From a bacterium HR17 (GTDB lineage: Bacteria > Armatimonadota > Fervidibacteria > Fervidibacterales > Fervidibacteraceae): a stretch of 64,000 bases of DNA. Below are positions 35,398 to 44,355 of the stretch, piece after piece. The stretch lies in contig BEHT01000006.1 of assembly GCA_002898575.1 (NCBI GenBank), positions 28,903-92,902 on the forward strand, given 5' to 3'. Within the stretch, counting starts at the first letter, position 1, and each line of letters starts with the position of its first letter. Made by a program: the position numbers and the translations under genes. The notes under the pieces are model-generated. The model had not been told where the DNA came from. It was given only the letters and a program-made list of their open reading frames with translations, and searched no databases.

Positions 35398-36366
35398 CTA
35401 CGGCGCATTGGTCGGCGACGACGGGGCGAGGGCGCGAAAACGCTTGGTTTCCGCGACGGCGTGGCGGGCAATTTCGGCGCGTTTGCCGCTAAGCCGCAAA
35501 GCGTATTCTGTGGCGATCCCTAAGCCGCAAAACACAGCGCCGAGCGCCATCGCGGCTACCGTTGCGGTCAGCCACATCGCTTTTGTCCACGCACTTGCGA
35601 CGATGCCGACCAATGTCAACGCCGCGACAGTTGTCCCGTAAGCGACCATGCCGGCAAAGGGTTGTTGTCCGTAACGCGCTAAAAAGACCAGCAACGGCAA
35701 GTCCTTCAAAACGGCAAACACCCGTTTCAGCCCATACTTGGACTGACCGACGGTGCGGGGACGATGATGGACGACCACTTCGGCGATCCGTGCGCCCTTG
35801 GCAGCGCAGTAGATGGGCATGTAGCGGTGATGCAAGCCTTCACGGGCGAGGCTTTGCAGCACCCACGCCCGATATGCCCGCAGCGAACAACCCAAATCAT
35901 GCACCGGCACGCCGGTCGCCCAAGCGAGGAGGGCGTTGGCGAACCGTGACGGCAAGGTCTTCGTCAGCGGGTCTTTGCGGTCGCGGCGCCATCCGGACAC
36001 GACATCAAACCCTTCCGACAATTTGCCAAGCAACTTCGGGATGTCAGCGGGGTCGTTTTGGCGGTCAGCGTCCATCAGCACAATGACATCGCCGCTGGCG
36101 TGCAAAATGCCGACCGTCGTCGCCATCGTTTGCCCGCAATTGCCTTTGAGCCGCACCAGCAAAAGGTCATCCAGCGGCGGGGTGACGGCAGGGGCGACCT
36201 GCTCAACCTCTAACGGCGAGCCGTCGGTGCTGCCATCGTCCACGACGATGACCTCGGTCGGCGAGGGCAACTTCGCCGCTACATCGGCGATTTCCCGCAG
36301 TAACGGGGCAAGGTTGCCCCGCTCATTGTAAGCCGGTAGGATGATGGACAACCGCTTGTCCAGCAT
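35398..36366 (-). CDS. Membrane-bound glycosyltransferase family 2
   Basis: 322 aa. GT-A domain in residues 1-225 (IILPAYNERGNLAPLL, VVDDGSTDGS, LMDADRQNDPADI) and two C-terminal membrane helices (about 237-290). This is the architecture of polyprenyl-phosphate glycosyltransferases such as ArnC/GtrB/DPM-type. It would transfer a sugar to polyprenyl phosphate at the inner membrane. Start ATG 36366. Confidence 0.87.
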   Translation of the reverse strand: MLDKRLSIILPAYNERGNLAPLLREIADVAAKLPSPTEVIVVDDGSTDGSPLEVEQVAPAVTPPLDDLLLVRLKGNCGQTMATTVGILHASGDVIVLMDADRQNDPADIPKLLGKLSEGFDVVSGWRRDRKDPLTKTLPSRFANALLAWATGVPVHDLGCSLRAYRAWVLQSLAREGLHHRYMPIYCAAKGARIAEVVVHHRPRTVGQSKYGLKRVFAVLKDLPLLVFLARYGQQPFAGMVAYGTTVAALTLVGIVASAWTKAMWLTATVAAMALGAVFCGLGIATEYALRLSGKRAEIARHAVAETKRFRALAPSSPTNAP

Positions 36367-36408
36367 CGTGGTATCACCGACCCATTGGGTTCATGCCTGT
36401 CCGCAAAT

Positions 36409-36474
36409 CTCAGAGGGCAGCGCCACAGCGCTGCCGCAGATGGAGCATGCACCTGATGAAATGCGCCCTTCAAA
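36409..36474. repeat. Diverged, inverted copy of the repeat core
   Basis: Read on the minus strand, this has the same order as the core of the dispersed elements: tttgaagggcgcat, a hairpin with gcgcat...gtgcatgc, a hairpin ggcagcgctgtggcgctgcc, and ccctctgag. The terminal inverted ends are absent. A further stem ccgcgcc/gggcgcgg lies just downstream (near 36489-36510). It fills most of the anti-sigma to GT2 gap. Confidence 0.45.
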
Positions 36475-36530
36475 GAGCGGGCTCCCTCCGCGCCGCAATT
36501 GGGGCGCGGTTGAGGACAGGCGCCCACCGA

Positions 36531-37286
36531 TTACGGCGGGGCGATGTGGTGGAAGACTTGAAAGAGATTGACTTTCCCGAACGGAGCGACCAAAGCGAAA
36601 CCTTGTTTGCCTCGCTGCCACATCAGCACATGGGTGTCTGCGACGACCGTGCAAGTGAGCGGTTGACCGTTGATAACCAGCCGCTCCGCAGCCGGCGCTT
36701 GCAAAGGTAACTGGTCAGTATTGAACTGCAACAGCAAGACGGGCGAACGCTGGACAGTTAATTGGTAAAGGGCGATCGGAACGCCCAAACACTCGCACAC
36801 GCCGGCGCGTTCCAATCGTCCCCAACGCGGCAACGCGATGAACTGTGGCTGAGCGGTCGCCGTGCGTTCACCCAAGCAAGCGATACCCACAGCACACGAC
36901 GGGTTGGCTTGCCATTCTGGCGGAACGGCAGCGTGGTGATTAAAAAGGCCGGCTGCCGCTATCGGCGTCATGGCTGGTGCATACCACCAGCGGTGGACGA
37001 AAAAAGCCGTCGCTCCAGCAGAGAGCAACGCGGTCAACATGACCGATGCCACTAAGGCTCTACGCCACCAACGGTTAGCGCGCAATGTGCGGAGCCAGAG
37101 CGTTACAGGGTCGGTGCGATGGAGGCGGCGCTGTAGCGCGCTGAGTTGGCGGTAGTAGGCACGACAGGACGCGCAACCACGCAGATGCTCCCACACAGCG
37201 CGCTGCTCGGAGAACGGCAACTCACCGTCCACCAGTGCACTGAGGCTCTCCCGCCATTGGGCGCACCCTTTTTCTAGTTGGTCCAT
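36531..37286 (-). CDS. Anti-sigma factor with zinc-finger (zf-HC2) domain
   Basis: 251 aa. The N-terminal zinc-binding motif reads LSALVDGEL...VWEHLRGCASCRAYY (His-x3-Cys-x2-Cys), one membrane helix is at about residues 85-105 and a C-terminal extracytoplasmic domain follows. It should hold the neighbouring ECF sigma factor inactive until an envelope signal is sensed. ATG 37286 (or 37292) starts 14 bp after the sigma stop; the longer frame overlaps the sigma gene and is rejected. Confidence 0.85.
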   Translation of the reverse strand: MDQLEKGCAQWRESLSALVDGELPFSEQRAVWEHLRGCASCRAYYRQLSALQRRLHRTDPVTLWLRTLRANRWWRRALVASVMLTALLSAGATAFFVHRWWYAPAMTPIAAAGLFNHHAAVPPEWQANPSCAVGIACLGERTATAQPQFIALPRWGRLERAGVCECLGVPIALYQLTVQRSPVLLLQFNTDQLPLQAPAAERLVINGQPLTCTVVADTHVLMWQRGKQGFALVAPFGKVNLFQVFHHIAPP

Positions 37287-37300
37287 GCACATCCCTGGCG

Positions 37301-37900
37301 CTATACCCAGCGCCGCTTGCGCGCGTAATCCCACAGCAGGCGCCGCAGCATCTCCCGTCCCCGAAAGAGGCGCGAACGCACGGTGCCGATAGGGACTCGC
37401 AACCGTTGCGCCGCTTCGGCGTAAGAGAGCCCCTCCAGATCGCAGAGGGCGACGACCTCCCGAAACACCTCGGGCAACTGCTCCAAGGCGCGTTGCACTT
37501 CTTCGTCCATCACACGCGCCAACACTGCCTCTTCGGGGGAGACGCACCCGTCGTCCACTAAAAGGTCCGTCTCGTCGTCGTCAATGTCCAGTTCTTCCAA
37601 CAACCCTTCCAAAGAGACGGTCGGAACGGAACGCTGCTGGTGACGGTAATGGCTAATGAACAGGTTGACGAGGATGCGCATCAGCCATGCCCGCAGGTTC
37701 GTCCCCCGGCGAAAGCGCGAAAACCCTTGAAAGGCGTGCAACAGGGTTTCCTGCACCAAATCTTCGGCAGTGTCGGGCGAGTGGGTGAGACGCAAAGCGA
37801 CGCGGCGCAATTCGTCCCGCAACGGCAGCACCGCTGCCTCAAACTCCGCAACGGGGTCAGCCTTCGGCGCTTGCCATGATGCCAAATGAGGGCGCGCCAT
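37301..37900 (-). CDS. ECF-type RNA polymerase sigma factor
   Basis: 199 aa. Sigma region 2 is clear (DTAEDLVQETLLHAFQGFSRF, then NLRAWLMRILVNLFI) and so is region 4 with its helix-turn-helix (LPEVFREVVALCDLEG, LSYAEAAQRLRVPIGTVRSR). Acidic linker at about 100-120. It pairs with the zf-HC2 anti-sigma factor 14 bp downstream. Start ATG 37900 follows aggtgat; the frame begins at 37909. Confidence 0.9.
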   Translation of the reverse strand: MARPHLASWQAPKADPVAEFEAAVLPLRDELRRVALRLTHSPDTAEDLVQETLLHAFQGFSRFRRGTNLRAWLMRILVNLFISHYRHQQRSVPTVSLEGLLEELDIDDDETDLLVDDGCVSPEEAVLARVMDEEVQRALEQLPEVFREVVALCDLEGLSYAEAAQRLRVPIGTVRSRLFRGREMLRRLLWDYARKRRWV

Positions 37901-37999
37901 ACAAATCACCTACCCGATGAAAAGGCAAACGCCTTTTGCGACGGCATCACGACCCATCCAAAGATTGGCACCGCCACCTCGCCAGCGCAACAGGCTTCA

Positions 38000-39028
38000 T
38001 CACGCCCCGTTGCCGACCGATACAGCAGTGCATGAGATGCCGGTTAACTGCGCAGGTGTGTTGAAAAGGGCAGCGATGATTTCCTCAATTGGCGGCTCCT
38101 CAATAGTCAAATCCCGCACTGGCACGGCTGCCAACAGTTCAGCGGCGACAGCGGAAGTCGCCTCGCGGGGCACCCGCAGGGTCACCCGTCGGTCATGGCA
38201 CGCCACGACTTCGCCCCACCGCTCCAACACGGAAACCGGGACGCTATCGTCAAGGACGACTTGCAACACTTTCTTTTGTCCGTAACGATGCAACAAAGCC
38301 GTCAAATCGCCGTCGTAAATAAGCCGCCCGTGGTTGATCACCATGACCCGTTGGCAGAGCGCCAATACATCGTCCATGTAGTGGCTGGTCAAGAGCACGG
38401 TCGCCTGTCGGCGACGGTTGTATTCATGGACGAACCGACGGATTTGCGCTTGCGCCAGCACATCCAGACCCAGCGTCGGTTCGTCAAGGAACAACACCTG
38501 CGGGCGATGCAGCAACGCCGCCGCCAACTCGCACCGCATCCGTTCGCCCAACGAAAGTTGCCGCACCGGTTTAGACAACAACGGCGCTAAATCCAGCAAC
38601 TCCACCAATTCGTCCAACGCATCGCGGAAATCGGCGTCCGAAAGGTCATAAATGGCTTTGTTCAGCAGGAAAGTTTCCATTGGGGGCAAATCCCAGACGA
38701 GTTGGGACCGTTGTCCCATCACGAGCGTAATACGGCGGAGAAAATCGGGGTGGCGCTGAAAGGGGTCGTAGCCGAGCACCCGCACCGTTCCCCCCGTCGG
38801 GCACAACAAGCCAGCCAACACCTTGAGCGTCGTTGTCTTCCCCGCACCGTTGGGTCCCAGAAAACCGACGACCTCACCCCGACCGATGGTGAAGGAGATG
38901 CCGTCTACGGCTTTCACGAGGCGATAGCGGCGCCGTAGAAGGCTTCTGAGCGCATTCCACAGTCCCGGTTCCCGTTCGTGCACGGTGTAATACTTACAAA
39001 GTTCCACCACTTGCACGCATACATCCAT
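38000..39028 (-). CDS. ABC transporter ATP-binding protein (COG4586-like)
   Basis: 342 aa. Walker A GPNGAGKTTTLK, signature LSLGERMRCELA, Walker B VLFLDEPTLGLD and switch His in LLTSHYMDDV are intact, with a C-terminal extension. The MGQRSQLVWDLP and RxPGLWNALRSL-type blocks match the COG4586 ATPases that usually have two ABC-2 permease genes beside them. No permease is near, so it is an orphan ATPase here. Start ATG 39028 follows ggagttgac. Confidence 0.87.
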   Translation of the reverse strand: MDVCVQVVELCKYYTVHEREPGLWNALRSLLRRRYRLVKAVDGISFTIGRGEVVGFLGPNGAGKTTTLKVLAGLLCPTGGTVRVLGYDPFQRHPDFLRRITLVMGQRSQLVWDLPPMETFLLNKAIYDLSDADFRDALDELVELLDLAPLLSKPVRQLSLGERMRCELAAALLHRPQVLFLDEPTLGLDVLAQAQIRRFVHEYNRRRQATVLLTSHYMDDVLALCQRVMVINHGRLIYDGDLTALLHRYGQKKVLQVVLDDSVPVSVLERWGEVVACHDRRVTLRVPREATSAVAAELLAAVPVRDLTIEEPPIEEIIAALFNTPAQLTGISCTAVSVGNGA

Positions 39029-39094
39029 GCCGTCAACTCCTTTGAGGGCTCGGCAAGACCGAGCCTGCTCACGCGACGCTCCAACGGTGGTCGG

Positions 39095-39514
39095 TCACAG
39101 CTTGATGATGCCCTCTTCCTCCTCTTGGCTCTCAAACACCCGCTTGACGAGTGAAATCAATTCCAGCGGGCTGAAGGGTTTGGTGAGGTAAAGGTCAGCA
39201 CCGTAGGTGTAGCCTTGCAGGACATCGCGGTCTTGTGCGCGCGCCGTCAACATGATGACGGGGATATGGTTCGTTTCAGGGTCGGACTTGAGCCGCTGGA
39301 GCGCTTCAAAACCGTCCATACGGGGCATCATCACATCCAACACGATCAAATCGGGCTTTTCGGCTTTGGCTTTCTCCAAGCACTCCACGCCGTCGTAGGC
39401 AGTCAGAACCTCGTAACCCTGCCGTTCCAAGTTGACTTGCACGAGGCGTACGATATGCCGTTCATCGTCTACGACCAAGACCCGCTTTTTTTGCCCAGCC
39501 GCAGGTTGTTGCAC
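39095..39514 (-). CDS. Single-domain response regulator (CheY-like)
   Basis: 139 aa made of a receiver domain only: acidic pair VVDDE, phospho-acceptor Asp in LIVLDVMMPRMDG, the Thr/Ala switch LTARA and Lys in LTKPFSP. No output domain; a short acidic tail ends EEEEGIIKL. Such proteins relay phosphate or act on motility and pili by binding partners. Start GTG 39514 behind aggtgag. No histidine kinase is adjacent. Confidence 0.9.
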   Translation of the reverse strand: MQQPAAGQKKRVLVVDDERHIVRLVQVNLERQGYEVLTAYDGVECLEKAKAEKPDLIVLDVMMPRMDGFEALQRLKSDPETNHIPVIMLTARAQDRDVLQGYTYGADLYLTKPFSPLELISLVKRVFESQEEEEGIIKL

Positions 39515-39629
39515 AGCAACTCACCTCTCCTAAGCGTTTAGACGGTCCCGGCAAAAACACAACCCCATTAAAACGCACTAAAACTTATAGCACCGCGCCG
39601 ATGGCAGCGTCAAGGAAGGGCACACCTCG

Positions 39630-39766
39630 CTGCTTTGTTGAATTTTCCTTCCGGCAGCACTTCGGAGGGCGCGTCTCCCGACGCGCCGATTGCTCCCTTC
39701 AGCGGCTCAGAGAGCCGCCCTCCGAAGAGCCGCCCTCCGAACGAACCCCATTTTGCAACACGGCAA
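39630..39766. repeat. Dispersed inverted-repeat element, copy C
   Basis: About 137 bp. Left end ctgctttgttgaattt, hairpin ggcgcgtctcccgacgcgcc, hairpin cggctcagagagccg, then a duplicated gagccgccctccgaa, and right end attttgcaacacggcaac, an imperfect inverse of the left end. It occupies the upstream region of purA (gap 39515-39832). Confidence 0.7.
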
Positions 39767-39780
39767 CGCCTCGCTATAAT
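39753..39780 (+). promoter_or_regulatory. Sigma70-type promoter for purA
   Basis: TTGCAA (39753-39758) and TATAAT (39775-39780) separated by 16 bp, 53 bp before the purA start. The -35 hexamer lies inside the right end of repeat copy C. Confidence 0.6.
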
Positions 39781-39832
39781 CCAAGCGGTTCTGCACTTAG
39801 CCGACAGAACACGCCTTAAAGGAGGAGCTTGC

Positions 39833-41131
39833 ATGCCAGTTTTGATCGTGGTCGGCGCCCAATGGGGTGATGAAGGCAAGGGGGCAATGGTAGACTCGTT
39901 GGCGCGCGACGCGGACATCGTGGTGCGGTTCCAAGGCGGCGCCAACGCCGGACACACCGTCATCTATGGCGGTGAGCCGTTGGCGCTTCACCTGTTGCCC
40001 GCAGGAATCACGCACCCCCATACTGTTTGCGTGCTGGGCAACGGGGTCGTCCTTGACCTGCACGCTCTGCTGGACGAGATCGCCGCAGTGCGCCAGCGGG
40101 GTATCGCTGTTGACCCTGAACGGTTAAAAATTAGCGACCGCGCCCATCTCACGCTGCCTTACCATCGCCTCCTAGACGCTGCCCGCGAACGCGCCGGCTC
40201 CACATTGCGTTTGGGGACGACGCGGCGTGGGGTCGGTCCGACATATGTGGACAAAGTGGACCGTGTCGGTTTGCGGGCTGGCGATTTGCGTCACCCCGAC
40301 CGACTGCGCGAGAAACTGCTGATTAACTTTGAGCACAAACGGGCGTTTTTCAACGCGCTGCCATCCGACGAACGCCCCGATGTGGATGCCATCCTTGACG
40401 AACTGTTGCGCTACGCTGAACTGTTACACCCTTACATCGCCGACACAGTGACTTGGCTCAACGCGCAAATTGCGGCGGGCAAACGCCTTCTGCTGGAAGG
40501 CGCCCAAGGCACGGGGTTGGATGTGGACTTTGGCACTTACCCGTTCGTGACCTCGTCCAACACGACCGCAGGAGGCGCTTGCACGGGGAGCGGCATTCCG
40601 CCGACGAAAATTTCTGCCGTTTTGGGCATCGCCAAAGCCTACACGACGCGCGTCGGAGACGGTCCGTTCCCCACGGAACTTCCCGAACAGGAGCAAACAG
40701 CCCTGCGCGAAAAGGGGCGCGAATACGGCGCCACGACAGGTCGCCCCCGCCGCTGCGGGTGGTTTGATGCCGTGTTAGCCCGTTACGCCGCTCAAGTGAA
40801 CGGTTTCACTGCTTTGGCGGTCACCAAACTGGATGTGTTATCTGGCTTCCCTGAGGTCAAACTGAGCGTTGCCTACCGATGGCGCAACGAAGTGCTGACC
40901 GCTTTTCCTGCCGAGGTTTGTGTCTTGAATGAGGTGGAACCCGTTTATGAGACTTTGCCCGGTTGGGACGAGCCGCTGAACGGATTGCGCTCGTGGAAGC
41001 AACTGCCCGCTAACGCCCGTCGCTTCCTTGACCGTGTCAGCGAACTCACCCAAACGCCCATCGCATTTGTCTCCGTCGGTCCTGAACGGGACGCCGTGCT
41101 CTTCGCCCCGGATGCGCCGACACTGTGGTGA
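39833..41131 (+). CDS. purA: Adenylosuccinate synthetase
   Basis: 432 aa, the family's usual length. It makes adenylosuccinate from IMP, aspartate and GTP, the first committed step to AMP. P-loop-like VGAQWGDEGKG at the N terminus, GNGVVLD, GTTRRGVGPTY, LLEGAQGTGLDVDFGTYPFVTSSN and the C-terminal KLDVL are intact. ATG 39833 follows aaaggaggag; upstream in-frame sequence lies in the repeat element and is rejected. Confidence 0.97.
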   Translation: MPVLIVVGAQWGDEGKGAMVDSLARDADIVVRFQGGANAGHTVIYGGEPLALHLLPAGITHPHTVCVLGNGVVLDLHALLDEIAAVRQRGIAVDPERLKISDRAHLTLPYHRLLDAARERAGSTLRLGTTRRGVGPTYVDKVDRVGLRAGDLRHPDRLREKLLINFEHKRAFFNALPSDERPDVDAILDELLRYAELLHPYIADTVTWLNAQIAAGKRLLLEGAQGTGLDVDFGTYPFVTSSNTTAGGACTGSGIPPTKISAVLGIAKAYTTRVGDGPFPTELPEQEQTALREKGREYGATTGRPRRCGWFDAVLARYAAQVNGFTALAVTKLDVLSGFPEVKLSVAYRWRNEVLTAFPAEVCVLNEVEPVYETLPGWDEPLNGLRSWKQLPANARRFLDRVSELTQTPIAFVSVGPERDAVLFAPDAPTLW

Positions 41132-41250
41132 CGCGTAACTATGAGGACGCCGCTTCGGTAAAATGCGGCTGATTTCGCAGGGCATGCAACCCTTGCGCGC
41201 TGTAAGGTTTACTTTTGCCCGAGCCCTTAGAGGGCGGGAGGTGACGCGCA

Positions 41251-42240
41251 ATGCCTGCGGTGTTGCCCAGGTTTTGCGAAGGTTTTATCGTCTCACGCAA
41301 AGACTTTGAGCCCGTTTACATGGAGACTTATCGCAGCGGGCGCATTTGGGAGAAAGTGGAACGGGCACAAGAGATGCTCAAGGGTTGCCGCGTTTGCCCC
41401 CGCAACTGCGATGTCAACCGCTGGGAAGGGCAATTGGGCACCTGCGCATCAGGGCGCTACGCGGAGGTCGCCAGTTTCTTCCCACACTTCGGCGAAGAAG
41501 ACTGTTTGCGCGGCTGGCGGGGCAGCGGCACTATCTTCTTCACCCACTGCAACTTAAAGTGCGTGTTCTGCCAAAACTTTGACATCTCCCGACAAGGCAT
41601 CGGGGGGCGTCCCGTTACGCCCGACGAGTTGGCGGACATCATGCTTTACTTGCAAGACCTCGGTTGTCACAACATTAACTTCGTCACGCCCGAACATGTC
41701 GTCCCGCAAATCATAGAAGCCATCCCCATCGCCGTTGAAAAGGGCTTACGCCTGCCCATCGTTTACAACACCAGCGCCTACGACAGCATGGAGAGCCTCG
41801 CCTTGATGGAAGGCATCGTAGACATTTACATGCCCGACTTTAAGTATTGGGACGCTGCCAAAGCCAAGCGCTACCTGAAAGCCGAAGACTACCCCGAAGT
41901 GGCGCGACGCACCATCAAAGAGATGCATCGGCAGGTCGGCGACCTGGTCTTTGACGAAAATGGGTTAGCGCTTCGGGGACTACTTATTCGCCACTTGGTC
42001 ATGCCCGGCGCCTTGGACGACACGCGGGAGATTTTGCGCTGGATCGCCACCGAGTTGGGCACGAACACTTATGTCAACATCATGGATCAATACTACCCTG
42101 CAGGTTTGGTCAGCGAGCAGCGCTACCCTGAAATCAACCGACGCATCACCGCCGAAGAGTATGGGCAGGCGTTGGCGTATGCCCGCGCGTTCGGGTTGTG
42201 GCGGCTGGATTACCGTTGGCGGCGCACCTTCATTGGGTGA
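41251..42240 (+). CDS. Radical SAM protein (COG1313, PflX-like)
   Basis: 329 aa. The radical SAM cluster motif CNLKCVFC is intact, and the N-terminal CRVCPRNC...GQLGTCASG cysteine block is typical of COG1313, so-called pyruvate formate-lyase activator-like proteins of unknown substrate. ATG 41251 follows gggaggtgac. It is 119 bp after purA. Its 3' end overlaps the convergent SUMF1-like gene by 11 bp. Confidence 0.88.
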   Translation: MPAVLPRFCEGFIVSRKDFEPVYMETYRSGRIWEKVERAQEMLKGCRVCPRNCDVNRWEGQLGTCASGRYAEVASFFPHFGEEDCLRGWRGSGTIFFTHCNLKCVFCQNFDISRQGIGGRPVTPDELADIMLYLQDLGCHNINFVTPEHVVPQIIEAIPIAVEKGLRLPIVYNTSAYDSMESLALMEGIVDIYMPDFKYWDAAKAKRYLKAEDYPEVARRTIKEMHRQVGDLVFDENGLALRGLLIRHLVMPGALDDTREILRWIATELGTNTYVNIMDQYYPAGLVSEQRYPEINRRITAEEYGQALAYARAFGLWRLDYRWRRTFIG

Positions 42241-43153
42241 GGGACAGCAACGCCGCCAATAAATGCCCTGTAGTCGGCACGGCAACCCCTGCCGCGTCTT
42301 CACACAAGACACGAAATCCGACAAAAGGCGCATCGGGATGCCACCATTGGCTCTTGGGGAACTGCGGGTCGGTGGCGTTCCATTCGGGCGACGGAAATTC
42401 ACGGGCGGCAGGATGCACCTTTTCGGCGGGGTCTTTGAAGGAACCGCCGCAGACAACGGGTCTACCGTCCAAACTCTGACACCACTCGGCGACATTGCCC
42501 AGCATGTCGTAAAGCCCCAAAGTGTTCGGGCGTTTTTTGCCGACGGGATGGGTTTTGCCTTCCGCGTTGTCGGCATACCAAGCATGAACATCTAACCATG
42601 CCTTATCGCGGATGGGACCACTGGGCAACTCATTGGCGCGGCACGCATATTCCCATTCGGCTTCCGTCGGCAGCCGAAACTTTTTGCCTGTCTTCAGCGA
42701 AAGCCAGCGGCAGTATTGCTGGGCGGCATGGTAGGTCATGCTGAGGGCGGGGTAACCGCTGTGCCCCCATCCGCGATCGGGCGCTCCATAAGGGCGGCTG
42801 GGACGGGCAACCGCGTCAGCGCTTTCGTCTGCGCCCTCAGGCAAATCCAGACGATACAAAAACACATCGTATTCGTCCCAAGTCACCTCCGTCTTGCCCA
42901 GCCAAAACCCCTTTATCGTCATTCGCCGTTTCGTGCCGTCGGCAGCGGTCACCTCGCAGGTCCCGCTTGGCACGAACACCAACTCAAAGCGCACGGTCGT
43001 GTTGGGTAATGTAACCGAGCAAACCTTAGGCTCTGGCTTGGACGGCGCTCCCGTAGGGAGCGATGGCGTAACAACAAGACAACTGACGAACCCGACAAAA
43101 ACAAACGACCACTGTGCCAGTATGCGCCAGTGTGCGAGCGACTGACGGTGCAC
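42230..43153 (-). CDS. SUMF1/formylglycine-generating-enzyme-like secreted protein
   Basis: 307 aa. The family blocks are clear: FWLGKTEVTWDEYDVF, YPALSMTYHAAQQYCRWLS, FRLPTEAEWEYACRA, LGLYDMLGNVAEWCQS and FVGFRV at the end. A signal or anchor segment covers about residues 14-33. Many such proteins are not sulfatase activators but C-type-lectin-like or iron enzymes, so the reaction is open. GTG 43153 follows aaggaggtc about ten bases upstream; the frame extends to 43660 through sequence without family similarity. Confidence 0.83.
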   Translation of the reverse strand: MHRQSLAHWRILAQWSFVFVGFVSCLVVTPSLPTGAPSKPEPKVCSVTLPNTTVRFELVFVPSGTCEVTAADGTKRRMTIKGFWLGKTEVTWDEYDVFLYRLDLPEGADESADAVARPSRPYGAPDRGWGHSGYPALSMTYHAAQQYCRWLSLKTGKKFRLPTEAEWEYACRANELPSGPIRDKAWLDVHAWYADNAEGKTHPVGKKRPNTLGLYDMLGNVAEWCQSLDGRPVVCGGSFKDPAEKVHPAAREFPSPEWNATDPQFPKSQWWHPDAPFVGFRVLCEDAAGVAVPTTGHLLAALLSLTQ

Positions 43154-43348
43154 GAACAGCCGACCTCCTTCCTCAGGCTTAGCGCGGTCGTCGCTGCCGC
43201 TCAATTGTAGCAAAAGGGGGCGCCCTCTCGCCCTTGAGGTCAAAATCCTACAACTTTTGACGCAATTGTGCCTTGCCCCAAGAAGCAGACAGACAAAAAT
43301 ATGAACAGAGCGTGTCTTCATTCTTTGACGCCTTAGGAGGGATGAACG

Positions 43349-44155
43349 ATGCGCAACCGCATGGGTTGCCAGCGCGCGTTTACATTGATTGAGTTGCTCG
43401 TGGTGATCGCGATTATCGCCATTCTGGCGGCGATTCTGTTTCCCGTGTTCAGTCACGCCCGTGAAAAAGCTCGGCAAGCCACTTGCCTGTCCAATCAAAA
43501 GCAAATTGGGCTGGGCTTTCTGCAGTATGTCCAAGACTACGACGAGTTGTTTCCGCCTGCGGATTACAACACACTGATTCCTGCGGGCATCGTGCGCGTC
43601 AACTGGCAGAACCTTGTGGAGCCCTACATCCGTGCGGGGGCGACGGGCGCGAACTTGCAAAACCAGAAAAGTGACCCGCGCTCGGTGTTTGTTTGTCCCA
43701 GTTACGCCCGTCCTGCCGAGGACCCGCAGTTTGAAGCGACTCGCGGACCTGCCGGCAGCCGTCCTCTCTTCAGTTACGGTCCCAACGGGAATGTTTGTCC
43801 GCGTGGGCGCGATACAAGTCCCACGAACCCTGCAACGATGGCGTTTGTGTCCTTAGCGCAAGTGGGCTCGCCAGCCAGTCTTGTCCTGCTGGCGCCGCAA
43901 TATGGCTTAGTCGCTGAAGTGAGCGGTCGGGATGACCGCTACGCCGTGACCCTCACCACTGAACCCAACTACATGCACGGGCGGCGCCGCCATTTCGCCG
44001 GCGAAAATCACACCTTCACCGACGGACACGCCAAATGGTTCAAGGCGCCCCCTGAATACTGGCAACAAAGCTTATCCGGTGTGTGCTGGCAATCACCCCG
44101 CCGCGGTGCCCGCTACGCCAACTGCAGCGGGTGGTTCTTTGCACCAGCAGACTGA
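43349..44155 (+). CDS. DUF1559-type prepilin-like protein (second)
   Basis: 268 aa. Class III signal [11 protein letters not shown], the block [20 protein letters not shown] and the C-terminal [10 protein letters not shown] motif match the copy at 22072. The nucleotide sequences of the shared N-terminal block differ at many third positions, so the two are old paralogues with conserved protein sequence. ATG 43349 follows aggaggga. Confidence 0.88.
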   Translation: MRNRMGCQRAFTLIELLVVIAIIAILAAILFPVFSHAREKARQATCLSNQKQIGLGFLQYVQDYDELFPPADYNTLIPAGIVRVNWQNLVEPYIRAGATGANLQNQKSDPRSVFVCPSYARPAEDPQFEATRGPAGSRPLFSYGPNGNVCPRGRDTSPTNPATMAFVSLAQVGSPASLVLLAPQYGLVAEVSGRDDRYAVTLTTEPNYMHGRRRHFAGENHTFTDGHAKWFKAPPEYWQQSLSGVCWQSPRRGARYANCSGWFFAPAD

Positions 44156-44355
44156 ACGCGTCAACGACCTAACGATTCAGGTTACCTCCGCTGGAGCCGT
44201 AAGGTAGGGCGCAACGCTGCTGTGGGGCTTTGCCCTTGACTGCCTTGCGGCAGCGGTGCTACCATTGTTGATGGCTATATGAACACATTTTATGAGACGG
44301 CACCGTGACTAAGTGACATCACGCCAGTGAGGGTCACGGTTTGGGAGGTAGCAGG

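Noticed and set aside
44156..44355. Small RNA or regulatory RNA before the large membrane protein
   Set aside because: A weak stem (ctgctgtgg/ccttgcggcag region) is visible but there is no promoter-terminator pair or conserved structure to support it.
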